DNA of 32,490 bases from Thermomicrobiales bacterium (GCA_030446685.1 JAUJMV010000029.1:38508-70997), one strand, 5' to 3'; shown: positions 24,963 through 32,296, numbered from the stretch's first letter. The notes: a model not told the origin generated them from the sequence alone. A program made the numbers and translations.

Positions 24963-25556
24963 TCACCGCAAGGCGGCAAGGCCCCACACCATCAGGGTGT
25001 CACGCCATGCTGCTGCTGCGCAGATAGAGTGGCAGGCAGGGCTGCTGCTGACGCTGCTGACGGTGACGATCAGCCGGCGGCCATCGGGCAAGCGCGGCTG
25101 CGCCACCGCCACCCGCGCGCACACCTCCGCCAGGTCCTGGTTCAGCGCCCGGTCGTTGAACGGGCGGAGGTCGACCCGCACCGCCTCCGGCGTCGCGATG
25201 ACCCGGCCGGGCAGCCGGAAGAAGGGCACCAGGCGGCGCCAGGTGGCGTGGGCATAGCTGGCCGGGAAGTAGTGATCGCGCAGCCACATGCCCAGGTTCG
25301 CCAGCGCGACGCGGCAGATCGTCATCACCTGGTCCTTGCGGTGGTCCAATTCGTACATCTGCCGCTCGCTGGCCGCCAGGTCCGCCAGTGCGCGGAGCAC
25401 CTGCCGCTGCTCCAGGCAGTAGCGCTCAGCCTTGGCGAACTCGCGGTTGCCGGTGGCGCACACCCGCTGGTAGGTGGCCCACTCCCGCTGGAGTTGTTCG
25501 TCGATCGCCGCCTGGCGCTCGCGCACCCGCGCCCGCACCGTCTGGGCAGCGCCTGT
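24963..25556 (-). pseudogene. C-terminal fragment of an unrecognised, probably mobile-element protein
   Basis: The minus-strand frame reads 'RQAAIDEQLQREWATYQRVC' then 'NREFAKAERYCLEQRQVL', 'MYELDHRKDQVMTICRVALA', 'NLGMWLRDHYFPASYAHATW' and 'EVCARVAVAQPRLPDGRRL', stop 24963. A predicted helical region is followed by a compact beta-rich end. I recall similar C-termini in Chloroflexota transposase/recombinase-like proteins but cannot name the family. The natural start is missing: the frame merges with the end of the subtilisin gene at 25561, so this is the tail of a larger gene whose front was removed. Confidence 0.45.
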
Positions 25557-25560
25557 CCGG

Positions 25561-26844
25561 CTAGTAGCCGCCGGCGTATTCCAGATAGCCGTAGTAGCGG
25601 GACCCGGCGCGATCGTCACGCGGTGCGGATCCTCCGCGAAGCCGTAGGGAGCGGGCTGCGCCGCCGCGTCGGTGCGCAGCTTCGCCATGAGCTCGCCCGG
25701 CGACATCGTGGCGCAGGGGCCCCGCGAGGCAGAGCGCGGCGGTGCCGGCGACATGGGGCGCGGCCATGCTCGTCCCGGAGATGGTGTTGTAGCCGCCATC
25801 CTTCCAGGTGGAGGTGATGCAGACGCCGGGCGCGGCGATGGTGTGGTCGGCGTCGCGGTGCCCGACCGTCGTCCAGTTGCTGAAGTCGGCGGCGGTGTCG
25901 TCGCCATCGGCCCGGCAGGTCGCGGCCGCGCTGCCGCCCGGCCGGCCGTTGAAGTCCGCCACCGCCGTCACGCTCAGGACCTCGTCGTACGCCGCCGGCA
26001 CGAAGTCCTTCATGTCCACGTTGGAGTTCCCGGCGGCGACGACGTACGCCACGCCTGTGGCGACCGCGTTGCAGATCGCCTTGTGCAGCGCGTCGTTGTT
26101 GCTCTTGCCGCAGTTGCCGTCGTCCGCGCCGCTGCCGCCGAGGCTCATGTTGGCGACCTTGATGCCCGTCGCCGCGGCGTTCGCGGTGACCCAGTCGATG
26201 CCGCAGGCGACGGACGACCAGCTCTCGGAGCCGCGGTTGTCCAGCACCCGCACCGCATAGAGCGGCGCGCCGGCGCCGCGCCGACGACGCCGGTGGCGTC
26301 GTCCTTCGCCGCGACGCTACCGGCCACGTGCGTCCCGTGGCCGTTGCCGTCGTCGCGTTTCTCCCCGTCAGCACGCAGTTCTTGCCGCCCACCACGTTCA
26401 GATCGGGATGGTCGAGGTCGATGCCGGTGTCGATGATCGCGACGGCGACAGCGACGCTGCCGGAACTGTCGCCGGACTTCGTGCTGCTCGCCTCGCCGTC
26501 AATGCGATCGATGCCGGTCGGGAGCGTCTGGCCGGTCGCCCAGACCGCGTGGTCTTCCGACACGAACGCCACACGGGGGTCCGCCTTGATCGCCGCGAGC
26601 CGCTGCGCCGGAATCGTCGCCGCGTAGCCCTTCAGGGCATGCTCGTAGAGGTGCTGGAGGTCGACCCCGTGGCGCTGGGCGCGCTCGTTCGCGACGGCAG
26701 GAACATCGGCGGTGTCGTCGCGCAAGACGACGATGTACTGGCCGGGAGACCGGCCGCCGGCGGTGCGGCTACGGCAACGGACGGGACGAGGGCCAGCAGC
26801 AGGAGGACTGCGGAGAAGAGCGCTACCCAACGCCGGTGGCTCAT
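25561..26844 (-). pseudogene. Secreted subtilisin-like serine protease (S8) with I9 propeptide, frameshifted
   Basis: ATG 26844 follows GGAGGG. A signal peptide is clear: MSHRRW then 'VALFSAVLLLLALVPSVAVA'. After a frame change come an inhibitor_I9 propeptide ('GQYIVVLRDDTADVPAVA', 'GYAATIPAQRLAAIKADPRV') and the catalytic domain. This contains Asp in 'VAIIDTGIDLDHPDL', His in HGTHVAG and Ser in 'ISGTSMAAPHVAGTAAL' (about 25770-25740), plus the oxyanion Asn stretch 'YVVAAGNSNVDM'. Frame shifts occur near 26770, 26390, 26290, 25745 and 25605; the end reads 'RYYGYLEYAGGY' at 25561. Active residues all persist. It was a secreted, self-processing protease, broken here unless the shifts are sequencing errors. 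Confidence 0.8.
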
Positions 26845-26935
26845 GGTCTTTCCCTCCAAGACATCACGCCCTAGCCGCCGGCGGATCGTGCCGGCGATGC
26901 ACGGTCGACCGAGGCACTCTCCGCCTGCATCTCCT

Positions 26936-26973
26936 GCACGACTTCGTGCGGTGAAGGGAGCCTAAGTATAGCA
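26936..26973 (-). promoter_or_regulatory. Extended -10 promoter of the subtilisin gene with adjacent palindrome
   Basis: On the minus strand TGC-TATACT (26973-26965) is an extended -10 box. No good -35 is seen. Downstream, within the leader, GCACGA-CT-TCGTGC (26936-26949) is a short palindrome that could bind a regulator. Confidence 0.5.
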
Positions 26974-27289
26974 CAACGCTTGCCCATCATCGAGCTGTCG
27001 GCCCACGGCGTGAGCTATGCCTGGAAAACCTGGACTGCCCCAGGAGGTGCCTGAGGGGGGCCTCGATGCGCTCCTGAAACTCCAGGCCGAACTCCTGGTC
27101 AACCAAGTTACCTTCCGTGACGACAACTTGCCGGGCACGGCGTTGCCAGTCTAGATGCGGCACCCGAGCGGCTGGAGCGACTCCCCGTCGACGCGCTGCG
27201 CTGTCGTCCGAGCGTCGGCAGCGTCGTGCGCACGTCCTCCCGCGGCGGGCGGGGGGGGGGAACCAGGCGCGGGCCTCGTGGCCGACGGG
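26974..27289. other. Gene-free interval between subtilisin and deacetylase genes
   Basis: The two neighbouring genes converge away from this stretch or end in it. A 46-codon plus-strand frame at 27016 (MPGKPGLPQEVPEGG...) has no recognisable family. No RNA gene or repeat is seen. Confidence 0.4.
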
Positions 27290-28003
27290 CTAGGTGGGGG
27301 CCAGCCGGCGGAAGCCTTCGGCCAGTTGGCACCCCGCCCGCTCCCCCAAGTCGCCCGCGATGCCACGGAAAAAGCCTTCCAGCTCCGGGCGGTCGCGCCC
27401 CTGGCTGCGGTGCTGCCGCAGGGCCGCCATGCGCCGCTCCCAGACCGGGGCGACGTCGATGAACACGTCCGGTCGGTCGCTCATGATGAGGTAGAGCATC
27501 TCAACGCGATGGGGCGCGAGACCCTGCCGCATCTGCTCGGGGTAGAAGAGCGGGCCGGGGCCGCAGAGATAGGCGGCCTGGAAGGTCATCAGGCCGAGCG
27601 TGGTGTGGTCCGGGTAGATGGCGCAGGCATCGCGCGAGCCGTTGCCGGGGTAGGGGTCGTGGGTGATGATGGTGCGGGGCCGCTCCGCGCGGATGAGGGC
27701 GGTCAAGTCCTCGCGCAGGCGGGCCTGGTGGAAGAGCAGGTCGCTGTCGTCGTAGCGCAGGAAGCGCACCCGCTCGACGCCCACCACCCGCGCCGCCGCG
27801 CGTTGCTCCGCCTCCCGCCGGGTCGCGATGGCCGCGGCGGAGACGGCCGGGTCGTGCGTGCCGCGATTGCCGCTGGTCACGAGGACATACGTCACGGTCT
27901 GGCCCCGCTCAACGAGCCGCGCCACCGTGCCGGCGCAGTGCGCCTCGATGTCGTCGGGGTGGGCCACGACCACGAGGATGGGGTCGCGGAACTCGTCAAT
28001 CAT
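27290..28003 (-). CDS. LmbE/PIG-L family N-deacetylase (237 aa)
   Basis: Zinc-dependent N-acetyl-sugar deacetylase fold (PIG-L, MshB, BshB). ATG 28003 follows AAGGAGGAG and overlaps the upstream MFS gene by 8 bases, so translation is coupled. 'ILVVVAHPDDIEAHCAG' carries H15 and D18, 'TSGNRGTH' follows at 43-50, and 'IYPDHTTLG' (H133) gives the third zinc ligand. Length is normal. Substrate is not evident; relatives act on glucosaminyl thiol precursors, lipids or antibiotics. It is the last gene of an operon that also holds a second deacetylase (29395-30129). Confidence 0.9.
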   Translation of the reverse strand: MIDEFRDPILVVVAHPDDIEAHCAGTVARLVERGQTVTYVLVTSGNRGTHDPAVSAAAIATRREAEQRAAARVVGVERVRFLRYDDSDLLFHQARLREDLTALIRAERPRTIITHDPYPGNGSRDACAIYPDHTTLGLMTFQAAYLCGPGPLFYPEQMRQGLAPHRVEMLYLIMSDRPDVFIDVAPVWERRMAALRQHRSQGRDRPELEGFFRGIAGDLGERAGCQLAEGFRRLAPT

Positions 28004-29384
28004 GCGCTCCTCCTTGTCGCGTGCGGCGGTGCGGGTCGCGGCCGGGCACGACCGGCTCGCGCAGCCAGGAGACGATGCAGGTCAGCAGACCCGCCACGGC
28101 CAGCGCGAGGAGCGCGTCGCGGAACGCCGCCGCCTCGCCGCCGTCCCGGCGGGCCTGGACCACGCCACTCGCGAGCGCGATGCCAAGGATTTGCCCCAGC
28201 TGGCGCGCGAGCGCCAGCTGGCCGGACGCGGCGCCGAGGTGCCCGGCCGGAGCAGCGGCCAGGACCGCGCTGTTGTTGGGCGACTGGAAGAGGGCGGCCC
28301 CGGCCCCGTAGAGGGCGAGCGCGGCGACGACCAGCCAGACGGGCGACGCGGGGCGGACGGTCGCGAGCAGGCCGATCGCCGCCGTCACCAGGGCCGCGCC
28401 GAGGGTGGCGGGCAGACGCGGGCCGAAACGGTCGGCGAGGCCGCCGCCGCGCGGGGCCAGGAGCAGGATCGCGGCGGGGACCGCCGCCATCACCCCGCCG
28501 GCGGCCGTCGGGGCCAGGCCGAGCAGGTCGCGCAGCAGGAAGGGCACCAGGAACATATTGGCGGCCATCGCGACGAAGATGAGGCAGGCGGCGAGGAGCC
28601 CGCTCACCACGGCCCGTCGGCGCAGCAGCGCCGGGTCGAGCAGCGGCGTCGGGGCGCGCCGTTCGACCGCCCCGAAGGCGACGAAGCAGGCCACCGCGAC
28701 CCCGCCGGCACCGAGGGCGGTGCCGGCGCCCCCCGGCGCGCCGAGCTGGGTGAGCGCCAGGACCAGCGCGCCCAGACCGAGGGCGAGGGCGAGCATGCCG
28801 GGGAGATCGAGGGGCAGGGCCGGGCCGGGCGCGCGCGGGGGGAGGGTGCGGCGGGCCACGGCCAGCGCCAGCGCGGCGAGGGGCAGGTGCGCCAGGAAAA
28901 CCGCGCGCCAGCCGATGATCTCGATGAGGAGGCCGCCCGCGACCGGCCCGGCGAGGAACCCGGCCGAGGTAGCGGCGTGGAGCCAGCCCAGCGCCCGCCC
29001 GCGCGCCCGCGGGAAGAGGAGCGCGAGGGCCGCCTGCCCCCCGGCGACCACGCCCGCGTTGCCGGCCCCCTGGGCGAGGCGGCCGGCGACGAGCTGGCCG
29101 AGCGCGGGTGCGGTGGCACTGAGTACGGCACCACCGAAGACGAGCCCCAGGCCGGCGAGGAAGACCGCGCGCGGGCCGCGGCGGTCGGCGAGGCGCCCGG
29201 CCGGGATGAGGAGCGCGACCATCGCCAGGAGGTAGGCGAGCACCACCCACTGCACCGCCGCGAGGTCGACGCGGAAGGCGTCGCGCAGCGTCGGCAACGC
29301 GAGGTTGAGGGCGTAGGTGTCGAACCCGCCGAGGAAGGCGCTCAGGGCGATGACCAGCAGGGCCGGCCGGTGTCGCCCCGACAT
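27996..29384 (-). CDS. MFS exporter, EmrB/QacA (DHA2)-like (462 aa)
   Basis: Proton-driven efflux permease of the inner membrane. ATG 29384 lies 10 bases after the upstream deacetylase stop; no strong ribosome site is seen, which suggests coupling. The N-terminal helix has 'SAFLGGFDTYALNLALPTL', the DHA2-type motif D1. Motif A is 'GRLADRRGPRAVFLAG' (about 62-77). Motif C-like 'GPVAGGLLIEIIGWRAVF' comes next, and about 14 hydrophobic segments run to 'ALAVAGLLTCIVSWL'. Its tail 'PVVPGRDPHRRTRQGGAHD' is cytoplasmic. Typical substrates are amphipathic drugs or thiol conjugates; here the link to two deacetylases and a MerR gene suggests export of a modified thiol or xenobiotic (inference). Confidence 0.87.
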   Translation of the reverse strand: MSGRHRPALLVIALSAFLGGFDTYALNLALPTLRDAFRVDLAAVQWVVLAYLLAMVALLIPAGRLADRRGPRAVFLAGLGLVFGGAVLSATAPALGQLVAGRLAQGAGNAGVVAGGQAALALLFPRARGRALGWLHAATSAGFLAGPVAGGLLIEIIGWRAVFLAHLPLAALALAVARRTLPPRAPGPALPLDLPGMLALALGLGALVLALTQLGAPGGAGTALGAGGVAVACFVAFGAVERRAPTPLLDPALLRRRAVVSGLLAACLIFVAMAANMFLVPFLLRDLLGLAPTAAGGVMAAVPAAILLLAPRGGGLADRFGPRLPATLGAALVTAAIGLLATVRPASPVWLVVAALALYGAGAALFQSPNNSAVLAAAPAGHLGAASGQLALARQLGQILGIALASGVVQARRDGGEAAAFRDALLALAVAGLLTCIVSWLREPVVPGRDPHRRTRQGGAHD

Positions 29385-29394
29385 GTCGGACGGG

Positions 29395-30129
29395 TTAGCG
29401 CAGCCCCGCAAACAGGTCGCTCCTCTCACCGGGCGGCAGGGATAGGGAATCGGCCGCCAGCACGAAATCCTCGCGGGCCAGCGCCCGCCAGCGGGCCGCC
29501 TCATCGACGTTGGAGAATGGCGGGTCGTGGTACTGGCTGGCGTGGTCGATGACCGTGGCCCGGCGCTTCCGGTCGAGCCACGGGGTCACGTCGATGGTCA
29601 CGGCGATGGCCGCGTCGGGGGTCGCGGGGAAGCGCCAGCCCACCGCGCGGGCGACGCTCGCCGCGACCGTCGTGTAGCACAGCCGGGCCGGCGGCGCGGC
29701 GGGGCCGACGGCCGCGCGTACGAGGGCGACCGCCCGGTTGGTGGCGTGGTGCATCGCGACGTGGTCGGGGTGGAGCGTGCGGCCCTCGGGGCCGAAGGTG
29801 ATGACGACGTGCGGCGCGCATTCCCGGATGGTGGCGGCGATGTCCGCGGCCAGCACGTCGGCACCGAGCCGGTCGAGCCCGCCGTCCGGGTAGGTGCGCA
29901 GGCGTAGGTCGGCGATGCCCAGCGTCACGCACGCCCCCGCGAGTTCGCGCCGCCGCAGCCGGCGCTGCGCGTCCGGATCCGCACCCGCACGCCACGCCTC
30001 GCCCGCGGTGGCGCAGTAGAGCACCACCCGGGTCCCCTCGCCGGCGTACTTCGCCAGCGTCCCGCCGATGATGCGCGACTCATCATCGGGGTGCGCCAGC
30101 ACGGCCAGCAGCGCCGGGCGGTCAGGCAT
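29395..30129 (-). CDS. LmbE/PIG-L family N-deacetylase, MshB/BshB/Mca-like (244 aa)
   Basis: ATG 30129 overlaps the MerR stop by 8 bases. 'LLAVLAHPDDESRIIGG' supplies H13 and D16, and 'FGPEGRTLHPDHVAMHHAT' supplies H123. The latter motif is closer to the MshB/BshB/Mca thiol-metabolism group than that of the partner gene. 'CATAGEAWRAG' lies at 39-49. The enzyme would remove acetyl from an N-acetylglucosaminyl compound or cleave a thiol conjugate. Two deacetylases in one operon under a thiol-sensing type regulator is suggestive of low-molecular-weight thiol handling, but no glycosyltransferase or cysteine ligase gene is in view. Confidence 0.9.
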   Translation of the reverse strand: MPDRPALLAVLAHPDDESRIIGGTLAKYAGEGTRVVLYCATAGEAWRAGADPDAQRRLRRRELAGACVTLGIADLRLRTYPDGGLDRLGADVLAADIAATIRECAPHVVITFGPEGRTLHPDHVAMHHATNRAVALVRAAVGPAAPPARLCYTTVAASVARAVGWRFPATPDAAIAVTIDVTPWLDRKRRATVIDHASQYHDPPFSNVDEAARWRALAREDFVLAADSLSLPPGERSDLFAGLR

Positions 30130-30556
30130 CGTCGCGCCCCAGGCAGGCGCAGGTGGCGGGGTCGCAGCACGCGAAGCGCGCGCCCGGCGCGTCCGGCGCC
30201 CCGAGCCCCAGCCGCAGCGTGTCGCGATAGCGCAGCAGCGCCGCGTGCAGGAGCGCGAGGTCCGCCACCTGGCGGTCCAGGTCCACCAGGCGGCGCTCCA
30301 CGACGGGCAGGAGCTGCCCGCGCAGCGGCCCGCAGCGCTCGCCGGCGGCGAAGGCGACGAGGCCGCGCAGCTCGGGCAGGCCGACGCCGAGCAGGCGCAG
30401 CCGCTTGATCAGCAGCAACCGGTTGAGGTCCGCCTCGGCGTAGGCACGCTGGTTGCCGCCGGACCGCGCGGGCGCGGGCAGGAGCCCGGCCGCTTCGTAA
30501 TAGCGGATGGTCGTCGCGGCCACGCCGGAACGGGCCGCCAGCTCGCCGATGCGCAT
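30122..30556 (-). CDS. MerR-family regulator with metal-sensor-like cysteines (144 aa)
   Basis: ATG 30556 follows GGGGGGAGG. Residues 1-70 are the winged helix: 'MRIGELAARSGVAATTIRYY', EAAGLLPAPARSGGNQRAY, then 'LNRLLLIKRLRLLGVGLPEL'. A dimerisation helix spans about 79-112. Cysteines are C75 just before that helix (the place of the first metal ligand in MerR/ZntR/CadR) and C130, C131, C136 and C138 in 'FACCDPATCACLG'. This pattern fits sensing of a thiophilic metal or thiol stress; the C75-C130 spacing is longer than in MerR or ZntR, so the metal is open. It leads the operon MerR-LmbE-MFS-LmbE and probably autoregulates through the promoter at 30596-30626. Confidence 0.88.
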   Translation of the reverse strand: MRIGELAARSGVAATTIRYYEAAGLLPAPARSGGNQRAYAEADLNRLLLIKRLRLLGVGLPELRGLVAFAAGERCGPLRGQLLPVVERRLVDLDRQVADLALLHAALLRYRDTLRLGLGAPDAPGARFACCDPATCACLGRDDA

Positions 30557-30595
30557 CCCTCCCCCCAGCGAAGGCTAGGTCGCTCGTCACGGCCT

Positions 30596-30626
30596 AGCCT
30601 ACACCTTCCAGTAGCTCGAAGTTCAA
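30596..30626 (-). promoter_or_regulatory. MerR-type promoter with 19-base spacer and dyad operator
   Basis: On the minus strand -35 TTGAAC (30626-30621), spacer 19 bases, -10 TAGGCT (30601-30596). Inside the spacer and overlapping the -35 is the dyad AACTTCGAG-CTA-CTGGAAGGT (30623-30603), whose 9-base arms match at 7 positions. A 19-20-base spacer with a central dyad is the hallmark of promoters activated by MerR proteins through DNA distortion. The start codon of the MerR gene is 40 bases downstream. The rest of the interval 30627-30832 holds no gene. Confidence 0.8.
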
Positions 30627-30832
30627 GCCTGCGTGGACCAGCGGCCCCAGGCGCTGAGCGCCGTGACTGCCTACGTCGCGCGGCTGCTCGGCCTGTGGTC
30701 ACCGCCCCGCGGCGGCGCCGGCGGTCCCCCCCGCCGACGCCGCGTCCGTCGCGACCGCGTCGCCCTCGACGCCTACGCCGGTTGCGCGAGCGGGGCGGCC
30801 CGGTGCCGCCCCCACTCCCCGCAGGGCGCGAT

Positions 30833-31246
30833 TCACCACGCCCCCGCCCCGGCACGGAAACGCCAATACCCGCCGAGCAGCACCGCCCAGAGGATCGCCA
30901 GCACAGGCAGCGCGAGCGGCAGGATCTCGTCGAGCGCGACGTGGAAGAGGAAGACATCCATCCAGTCGCGGTGGAACGGGCCGGCGGTGTAGATGAAGTC
31001 CGGGGCCAGCGCGTAGAGCGCCAGGGCGAGCGGCAGTACCCCATCCCAGGGCGACCAGCGCCGGCCGCAGTAGGTCGCGGTGAGCAGCGCGATCAGCGCC
31101 ACGTCCCACCCCATCAGCGCGTGCAGGAAGAAGTGCGGCGTGCCCTCGAACCGCCGGTAGAGGGCCAGCGCGAGCAGCAGCGGCACCGACGGACCGAGCA
31201 GCCAGGCCAGCCGCCGCCAGGGCCGTATCATACCGTTCGGGGTCAC
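30833..31246 (-). CDS. Small integral membrane protein of unknown function (137 aa)
   Basis: GTG 31246 overlaps the redoxin stop by four bases (GTGA); an internal ATG at 31231 is the alternative. Four hydrophobic segments are visible: 'LAWLLGPSVPLLLALALY', 'WDVALIALLTATY', 'GVLPLALALYALAP' and 'PLALPVLAILWAVLL'. His/Asp/Glu residues sit near membrane borders: 'HFFLHALMGWD', then 'GPFHRDWMDVFLFHVALDE'. I do not recognise the family. The overlap with a redoxin and an HMA protein suggests a role with them in the membrane, for example metal or redox handling. Confidence 0.7.
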   Translation of the reverse strand: MTPNGMIRPWRRLAWLLGPSVPLLLALALYRRFEGTPHFFLHALMGWDVALIALLTATYCGRRWSPWDGVLPLALALYALAPDFIYTAGPFHRDWMDVFLFHVALDEILPLALPVLAILWAVLLGGYWRFRAGAGAW

Positions 31247-31926
31247 CCGTCACCCCCCGCCCCGGCGAGCCCCCGGCTCACGAGGGCCAGGATCTCGCCC
31301 GCGGGGATCACCCGGCCGGGCCGGACGCGCACCGCGCGCACGATCCCCGCGGCATCGATCACCACGAGCGCGTCCGCGTTGACCGGTCCCGCGTGGTGCG
31401 CGACCCGGTGGTAGACGCCGTAGGCCGAGCCAACCGGATGCTGGCCCGCGGTCGGCGCCTCGGATAGGATCGGGTAGTCGAGGCCGAGGCGATCCGCGAC
31501 CGCCCGCTGCACGGCCGGCGTGTCGGTGGACACGACCAGGAGGGCGACGCCGCGCGCCCGGAGGGCGGGCGACGCCTCCTGCAGCGCCAGGAGTTGCCTC
31601 TGGCAGAAGTCGCAGAGGACGGAGGGCACGAAGGCCAGCAGCACCGGGCGGCCGCGCTGCGCGGCCAGCGACCCGGTGCCGCCCTCCGCCGCGGGCAAGG
31701 AGAAGTCGGGGGCCAGTTGCCCGACCCGGATCAACGGCGTCCGGGCCGCGCGCTCGACCGCGACGCCAGCCGCGACGAGGATGGTCAGCGCGATCGCCGA
31801 CGCGACGAGCAGCCGCCGGAGCCGCCGCCGTTCGCGGGCACCCAGGGCGTGCGGCGCCGGTCCCGGCCGGCCAGCCGCCAGCCCGCTCGTCGGCGCGCCG
31901 GACTCAGCCCTCGCTGACGGTTTCAC
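31243..31926 (-). CDS. Membrane-anchored redoxin (AhpC/TSA-like thioredoxin fold, 227 aa)
   Basis: The GTG 31926 start overlaps the HMA gene by 23 bases in another frame; no strong ribosome site is seen, so translation is probably coupled. After about 35 residues a single helix 'LLVASAIALTILVAAGVAV' anchors the protein with the catalytic domain outside. 'IRVGQLAPDFSLPAAEGGTG' begins the redoxin fold. The active site is 'FVPSVLCDFCQRQL' with CDFC in place of the thioredoxin CxxC, and 'STDTPAVQRAVADRLGLDYP' is peroxiredoxin/bacterioferritin-comigratory-like. It could reduce peroxides or disulfides at the cell surface, or reduce its HMA neighbour's metal-binding pair. Length is normal for TlpA/ResA-like proteins. 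Confidence 0.8.
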   Translation of the reverse strand: MKPSARAESGAPTSGLAAGRPGPAPHALGARERRRLRRLLVASAIALTILVAAGVAVERAARTPLIRVGQLAPDFSLPAAEGGTGSLAAQRGRPVLLAFVPSVLCDFCQRQLLALQEASPALRARGVALLVVSTDTPAVQRAVADRLGLDYPILSEAPTAGQHPVGSAYGVYHRVAHHAGPVNADALVVIDAAGIVRAVRVRPGRVIPAGEILALVSRGLAGAGGDG

Positions 31927-32200
31927 GCCGCGGCTTGTAGCCCGCGCGGGCCAGGGCGCCCCGCAGGGTGTCCACATCCGTCCGCGCCGGGTCGAAGACC
32001 ACCAGCGCCGCCTGCGCGCGGAGGTCGACCTGGACCAGGCGGGCGCCACCGCCCGCCTGGAGTTCGGCTTCGACCGAAGCCCCGCAGCCCTGTCAACGCA
32101 TCCCCAGATCGTGGAAGACCACCAGGCGCTCCCCCGGCCCCGGCTCCGGGGCAGGCGGGGCGGCGCTCGGCCGACGCTTGAAGCGGTCGAAGATCGGCAT
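31904..32200 (-). CDS. HMA-domain protein with in-frame UGA at the metal-binding Cys (candidate selenoprotein, 98 aa)
   Basis: ATG 32200 (GAGGT upstream) reads 'MPIFDRFKRRPSAAPPAPEP', then 'ERLVVFHDLGMR', UGA (32095-32093, codon 36), 'QGCGASVEAELQAGGGARLV', 'QVDLRAQAALVVFDPARTDV' and 'DTLRGALARAGYKPR', stop 31904. The second part is an unbroken ferredoxin-like HMA fold, as in copper and mercury chaperones. The UGA falls exactly on the first Cys of the GMxCxxC metal motif, giving UxxC. Everything before and after is in one frame, and the next gene's start lies inside this one. A stop at codon 36 would leave only a linker peptide. HMA/MerP-like proteins with UxxC are a known selenoprotein type. 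A TGC-to-TGA mutation or base-call error is the alternative. Confidence 0.65.
32066..32095 (-). promoter_or_regulatory. SECIS-like hairpin directly after the in-frame UGA
   Basis: Beginning 14 bases into the transcript from the U of UGA, GGCTTC-GGTC-GAAGCC (32081-32066) forms a perfect 6-base stem with a GGUC tetraloop. The loop starts at position 21 counting from the U of UGA. In E. coli fdhF, as I recall it, the SelB-bound apical loop is GGUC at position 22. The stem is coding (the residues are GASVEA), so compositional coincidence cannot be excluded. Confidence 0.55.
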
Positions 32201-32228
32201 GGGCTGCACCTCACAGAAGAGACATGGT

Positions 32229-32247
32229 ACCGTCGCCGCGCGACGGT
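32229..32247. promoter_or_regulatory. Palindrome close to the HMA gene start
   Basis: ACCGTCG-CCGCG-CGACGGT: 7-base arms with a 5-base loop, ending 29 bases before the HMA start codon. It is a candidate operator. Confidence 0.4.
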
Positions 32248-32265
32248 GGACGACCATGACCGAGT

Positions 32266-32296
32266 CCGCTGGTGGCCGCATGTCGGCCACCAGCGG
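32266..32296. terminator. 13-base perfect palindrome between two minus-strand genes
   Basis: CCGCTGGTGGCCG (32266-32278), loop CATGT, CGGCCACCAGCGG (32284-32296). It lies 58 bases after the stop of the membrane gene at 32354 and 66 bases before the HMA start. The stem is stable enough for a terminator but has no T-run; it could equally be an operator. Its loop length equals that of the neighbouring palindrome at 32229-32247. Confidence 0.5.

Noticed and set aside
30627..30832. A short gene in the GC-rich interval before the MerR promoter
   Set aside because: Open frames here are Arg/Pro/Gly-rich without a ribosome site or family features.
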